DNA of 18,888 bases from Amoebophrya sp. AT5.2 (taxonomy: Eukaryota; Sar; Dinophyceae; Syndiniales; Amoebophryaceae). Position 1 is the stretch's first letter. Every line of letters begins with the position of its first letter. The notes beneath the pieces are model-generated. The model worked only from the letters and a program-made list of their open reading frames with translations, did no database searches and was not told where the DNA came from. A program made the translations under genes and the position numbers. This document shows positions 16,242 to 18,888 of the stretch, piece after piece. The stretch covers positions 1-18,888 of the forward strand of contig RXOD01004718.1 in NCBI GenBank assembly GCA_005223375.1, given 5' to 3'.

Positions 16242-18888
16242 TTACAAAAAATCCAAGTGCCCGTCCTCTAAATCGGGACTCTGACTACTAGAGGTATGGA
16301 TGTCGTTTCTCAATGTACTAGTCGCGGGCGCCTTCTCCGTAGCCTTTTTCGCTGATCTGCAGCGGTTCCCGTTGCGCCCGTCGCTTTTCTTGTTGCGTTT
16401 CTGCACCACGCATTTATCACCTTTTTCGCCCCGGCGACAATTTTTATTTGTGCCATTGTTAGCTGAGCGTTTGTCTTTGTTATTGTTTTGTTTTTCTCTA
16501 TCTCTCGACCACGCGTCGAGCTGGAAGTGTTTCTGTTTGCCTTTGGCTCCTTTGGCTTTGCGATCGCGGCCGCGGCCCCCATGCGATCGCCCTCTGCCGC
16601 GTCTGCGCCGGCTGCTGCTGTCGTAGTCGTTGCTGCTTCTAGTTGTACTATCCTTGCGCTTCTCGGCCTCGGCGACGTGATCTCCCGTACTATCCTTGTG
16701 CTTCTCGGCGACGTGATCGACAAAGTCCTCAACATCAAACTCGAACTCTATCGACGATTGATGCATTTGCATAACGCCAGCGACATCAGCTGCAGGTGCA
16801 GCCGCTCGATGGTCGTCCTCATATTGTTCAAGTGGAAATAAACTCGCTCTAGCCTCCTCCAGCAACGCCTTGTCCGGCTTCGCGGGCGCGCAAAACGTCT
16901 TCACTTTCTTCACCTTCTCGGTGGCGAGCCGTAGTTGCGGCCGCTCCGCCCGGACGCGCTCTCCACCGGACGAAGCCGACGATGATCTGCGTGCTTCTGT
17001 AATCGTGGATGTTGTCGGGAAGGTGATTGTGGACGCCGTCCCGGGACAGGCCAATGTGTCTAGTCGACTCAACACAGACGGGTCGGGTAGTGCTGTCGCG
17101 CAGTTGAGTCCGAGTCCTCCTCGAGAAGTAGATGAAGTAGACGTCAGTCGTGAAGAATGCTGGACACCTGCTCCTCGTCCAGCTTGAAGAGTTGTACTCC
17201 TCTCATCTCTTTTGATTTTCTCGTGTAGACGTTGCTCGTGGTCCTGCTTCTCGGCGACGGGGTGGTGGGGTGGTGGATGAAGGTGGCCTCGACCAGACTT
17301 ACCCCGATGACTGGCTTCCGCTCCTTCGGCTTCCTCCGCGGCGCGCTCCACCACCTCGACGCTCTTGCTCTTCGCCTTCGCTCGTGGCAAAGAAGATCCT
17401 CTTCCGCTTGGTTTCCGGCAAAGAAGATCCTCTTCCTCTTCGTCTTCGCTGGTCGTGGCCCACGAGTCTACTTCGTCTTCTTCTTGCTCCGGCTCCGGAG
17501 CGGACTCAAGATTCAGGTTTTTGCCTGGAAGAGGCTCTTGTTCGTCTTCTATGCCGTCGTGCTGCACCGGACCGTCGCCGACGCCTTTACTTTCGATGAC
17601 AATCTTCTTCTTCTGGCGGTCAACTTCCACTTCGACTTTTCCACCTACGTCGTCTCTTATGCAACTGCTACTGCTGCCCGGAGCGGACCCGTGGGCCACG
17701 CATCTGTCCAAAACTTGCAGAGTATAGCTTTGGACAGCTACGTCGCTCTCGTCCTCGCTGTCCACCGCAATCTTGGGCGCGACAAAATGAAACACCCGTG
17801 GCTTGATGTTTTTTTTAGAAGTCTTGGGTCGCGCTTGGAGGCGAGACATCTTCGTGCCTTGATGCTTTCGTCCTTGAAAATCGTTTTTCCGAAATCGACC
17901 TTCTTGACCTCTGCGACCACGACCACCGCGGTTGTTGTCACGGTTACCCTCACAGCGGTTGTTATGGCGGATCCTCTGTCTCCCGCCCGGGCTCCGGTCC
18001 TCGCCGGTGCCCCTAATACCTTTCTCCATGCGACGCTCACGCTCTTGTTGTCCTTGTCGTGGCCTGGGGACGGCCCCGCGGGGTGGGAGGACCTGGCTGC
18101 TGCTCCGCGAGGAGGATGCTGGCGAACGCGACCCGTGCGCTACTCCCTCGGGACCCGACGGATCAAACGCAGCTGCAGGCTCTGGAGGGGGCATCATCCT
18201 CGTAGCGGCTGCCGGCGCATCCGAAGCGTGAAGACCTTGCGAAGGTTGCGGCTTGCTGTGTAGAACAAGTTGGTCCACCACCGCAACAAGTTGTATGTCC
18301 TTCTGCGATTTGGCCAGACTCTCCTCTGCCTCTTGTGCTTTATCTAGTACGTCTTGCTGCGTGAGTTCCAGTTTTGGCTCAACGATGGCGAGAGACAGTC
18401 CTGCTGCGCTCTCCGACAGCGGTGTCGCCGGTGGGACGAGAAGAAGAACTTCTGAGTCTGACGGCGGAAACAACGGGGAAGATGCTGCGACAACTGGAGG
18501 TAGTGCCGCTACATCTGCTGCAGGTGTACAAGGTGCGACTGCTGCATCAGAGGAATCTCGATGACTCTTAGTACAATCAACGGACGCTGCACCTCCAGCG
18601 GGCACGGCGGCTTTCTGTGGCGAAGCCGGCTCTGCGTCTGCCTCGGACGAAAAGTCGTTCCCGTTATCGTCACTGGAAGAGCCGGAGCAGGGGCGGGACG
18701 ATGAAGATGACGGACTACAGTTGTCCCAGCAGCTGTTTCCGTCCCCGTCCTCGTGGCCGCGACCACTAGCAGTTGCGCTGCCTGGCTTCGAATTCGTTTT
18801 GCCTTGGACCACGCGTCTCTTCTTCTTTTTGTGTCTTCTCTCTGACTCGACGTCCATCTGTTGCAAACCCCACTGCATGGCCTCCTCG
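16242..18888 (-). CDS. Hypothetical low-complexity, RGG/Lys-rich protein, 5' end outside the window
   Basis: The frame is open to the window edge; a Met lies four codons in, but codons before it (EEA) are also open, so the true start may be upstream. At least 880 residues. The first 290 or so residues are Ser/Ala/Pro/Asp-rich. Residues about 303-345 are Arg/Gly/Asn-rich with RGG-like clusters (NNRGGRGRRGQEGRF), followed by a more ordered-looking stretch (KPRVFHFVAPKIAVDSEDES) and acidic runs (TSEDEEEEDLL). The C-terminal third is Lys/Arg-rich (RRRRGRGRSHGGRGRDRK). No catalytic domain is seen. RGG and basic runs are typical of RNA-binding or nucleolar proteins, so such a role is a guess. The stop TAA lies inside TTTGTAAGTG, a perfect donor, so a further exon cannot be ruled out, although the end LEDGHLDFL looks natural. 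Confidence 0.65.
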   Translation of the reverse strand, partial: EEAMQWGLQQMDVESERRHKKKKRRVVQGKTNSKPGSATASGRGHEDGDGNSCWDNCSPSSSSSRPCSGSSSDDNGNDFSSEADAEPASPQKAAVPAGGAASVDCTKSHRDSSDAAVAPCTPAADVAALPPVVAASSPLFPPSDSEVLLLVPPATPLSESAAGLSLAIVEPKLELTQQDVLDKAQEAEESLAKSQKDIQLVAVVDQLVLHSKPQPSQGLHASDAPAAATRMMPPPEPAAAFDPSGPEGVAHGSRSPASSSRSSSQVLPPRGAVPRPRQGQQERERRMEKGIRGTGEDRSPGGRQRIRHNNRCEGNRDNNRGGRGRRGQEGRFRKNDFQGRKHQGTKMSRLQARPKTSKKNIKPRVFHFVAPKIAVDSEDESDVAVQSYTLQVLDRCVAHGSAPGSSSSCIRDDVGGKVEVEVDRQKKKIVIESKGVGDGPVQHDGIEDEQEPLPGKNLNLESAPEPEQEEDEVDSWATTSEDEEEEDLLCRKPSGRGSSLPRAKAKSKSVEVVERAAEEAEGAEASHRGKSGRGHLHPPPHHPVAEKQDHEQRLHEKIKRDERSTTLQAGRGAGVQHSSRLTSTSSTSRGGLGLNCATALPDPSVLSRLDTLACPGTASTITFPTTSTITEARRSSSASSGGERVRAERPQLRLATEKVKKVKTFCAPAKPDKALLEEARASLFPLEQYEDDHRAAAPAADVAGVMQMHQSSIEFEFDVEDFVDHVAEKHKDSTGDHVAEAEKRKDSTTRSSNDYDSSSRRRRGRGRSHGGRGRDRKAKGAKGKQKHFQLDAWSRDREKQNNNKDKRSANNGTNKNCRRGEKGDKCVVQKRNKKSDGRNGNRCRSAKKATEKAPATSTLRNDIHTSSSQSPDLEDGHLDFL
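16645..16718 (-). repeat. Imperfect tandem repeat in the RGG/Lys-rich gene
   Basis: Two copies of a segment (16645-16682 and 16687-16718) beginning GTACTATCCTTG and ending GGCGACGTGATC, differing by one base change and a 6-bp insertion. They encode DHVAEKHKDST and DHVAEAEKRKDST, so the reading frame is kept. Confidence 0.8.
17386..17436 (-). repeat. 20-bp exact direct repeat in the RGG/Lys-rich gene
   Basis: GGCAAAGAAGATCCTCTTCC occurs at 17386-17405 and 17417-17436, offset 31 bp, so the copies are read in different frames (acidic EEDLLC in one, GSSLPR in the other). It resembles the out-of-frame short duplication at 5222-5266 in the HicA-domain gene. Confidence 0.75.

Noticed and set aside
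17232..18263. Long plus-strand frame (343 codons) opposite the RGG/Lys-rich gene
   Set aside because: Shadow of a low-complexity, Lys/Glu/Arg-rich minus-strand frame, giving Leu/Phe/Ser-rich nonsense.
795..18888. Toxin-antitoxin operon based on the HicA-like domain
   Set aside because: No HicB-like partner is present, the gene is a large intron-containing eukaryotic gene, and neighbours are unrelated.

Overview
The window looks like nuclear DNA of a protist, most likely an alveolate of the dinoflagellate lineage. The parasitic Syndiniales (Amoebophrya and relatives) fit best. The reasons are long, Ser/Asp/Glu/Arg-rich eukaryotic proteins with very large exons, all five convincing genes on the minus strand, and above all several introns that are themselves short transposon-like insertions (introners) with terminal inverted repeats (TIRs) and target-site duplications (TSDs). 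One of these introns cannot be GT-AG at the element boundaries. Introners and non-canonical introns are known from Amoebophrya. This assignment is inference; no rRNA, spliced leader or organelle marker is present to fix it.

Layout, reading the minus strand from the right edge. (1) 18888-16242: a long, low-complexity, RGG/Lys-rich hypothetical protein, open at the window edge. (2) 15139-14417: a single-domain rhodanese-like sulfurtransferase with a Ser/Thr-rich presequence, probably mitochondrial. (3) 13531-9204: a four-exon gene for a predicted nuclear protein of about 980 aa (possible SANT/Myb-like segments, one AT-hook-like motif, and a tandem 21-residue repeat). It is interrupted by introner B (12140-12656), introner C (10635-11169) and an intron at 10528-10200 whose two splice sites lie in two copies of the same exon sequence. 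(4) 8701-7976: a two-exon gene for a 190-aa zinc-ribbon plus tRNA-binding-domain (EMAPII/Arc1-type) protein. (5) 6945-795: a two-exon gene for a protein of about 1860 aa. It has a HicA/YcfA-like domain at its N-terminus, two KOW/SH3-like modules and a C-terminal helix-turn-helix, and is split by introner A (2372-2934).

The most unusual structure is in introner A. It carries, inverted, a 72-bp copy of the host exon sequence in its pre-insertion (empty-site) form, running straight across the insertion point. This copy shows what the gene looked like before the element arrived. It also builds a 55-bp, 54/55-matched hairpin with the real exon end, with a perfect GTAAGT donor in the loop. The three introners share TIRs (TATG...CCAG...), short body blocks and roughly 5-bp TSDs, and sit in both orientations relative to their host genes. 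Whether the boundaries read GT...AG depends on the bases of the target site.

The gaps between genes (1-794, 6946-7975, 8702-9203, 13532-14416, 15140-16241) hold only small repeats and palindromes; I see no RNA gene or autonomous transposase in them. The genes do not form an obvious pathway; tRNA binding, RNA-binding-like domains and chromatin binding are the themes. No plus-strand gene is supported.
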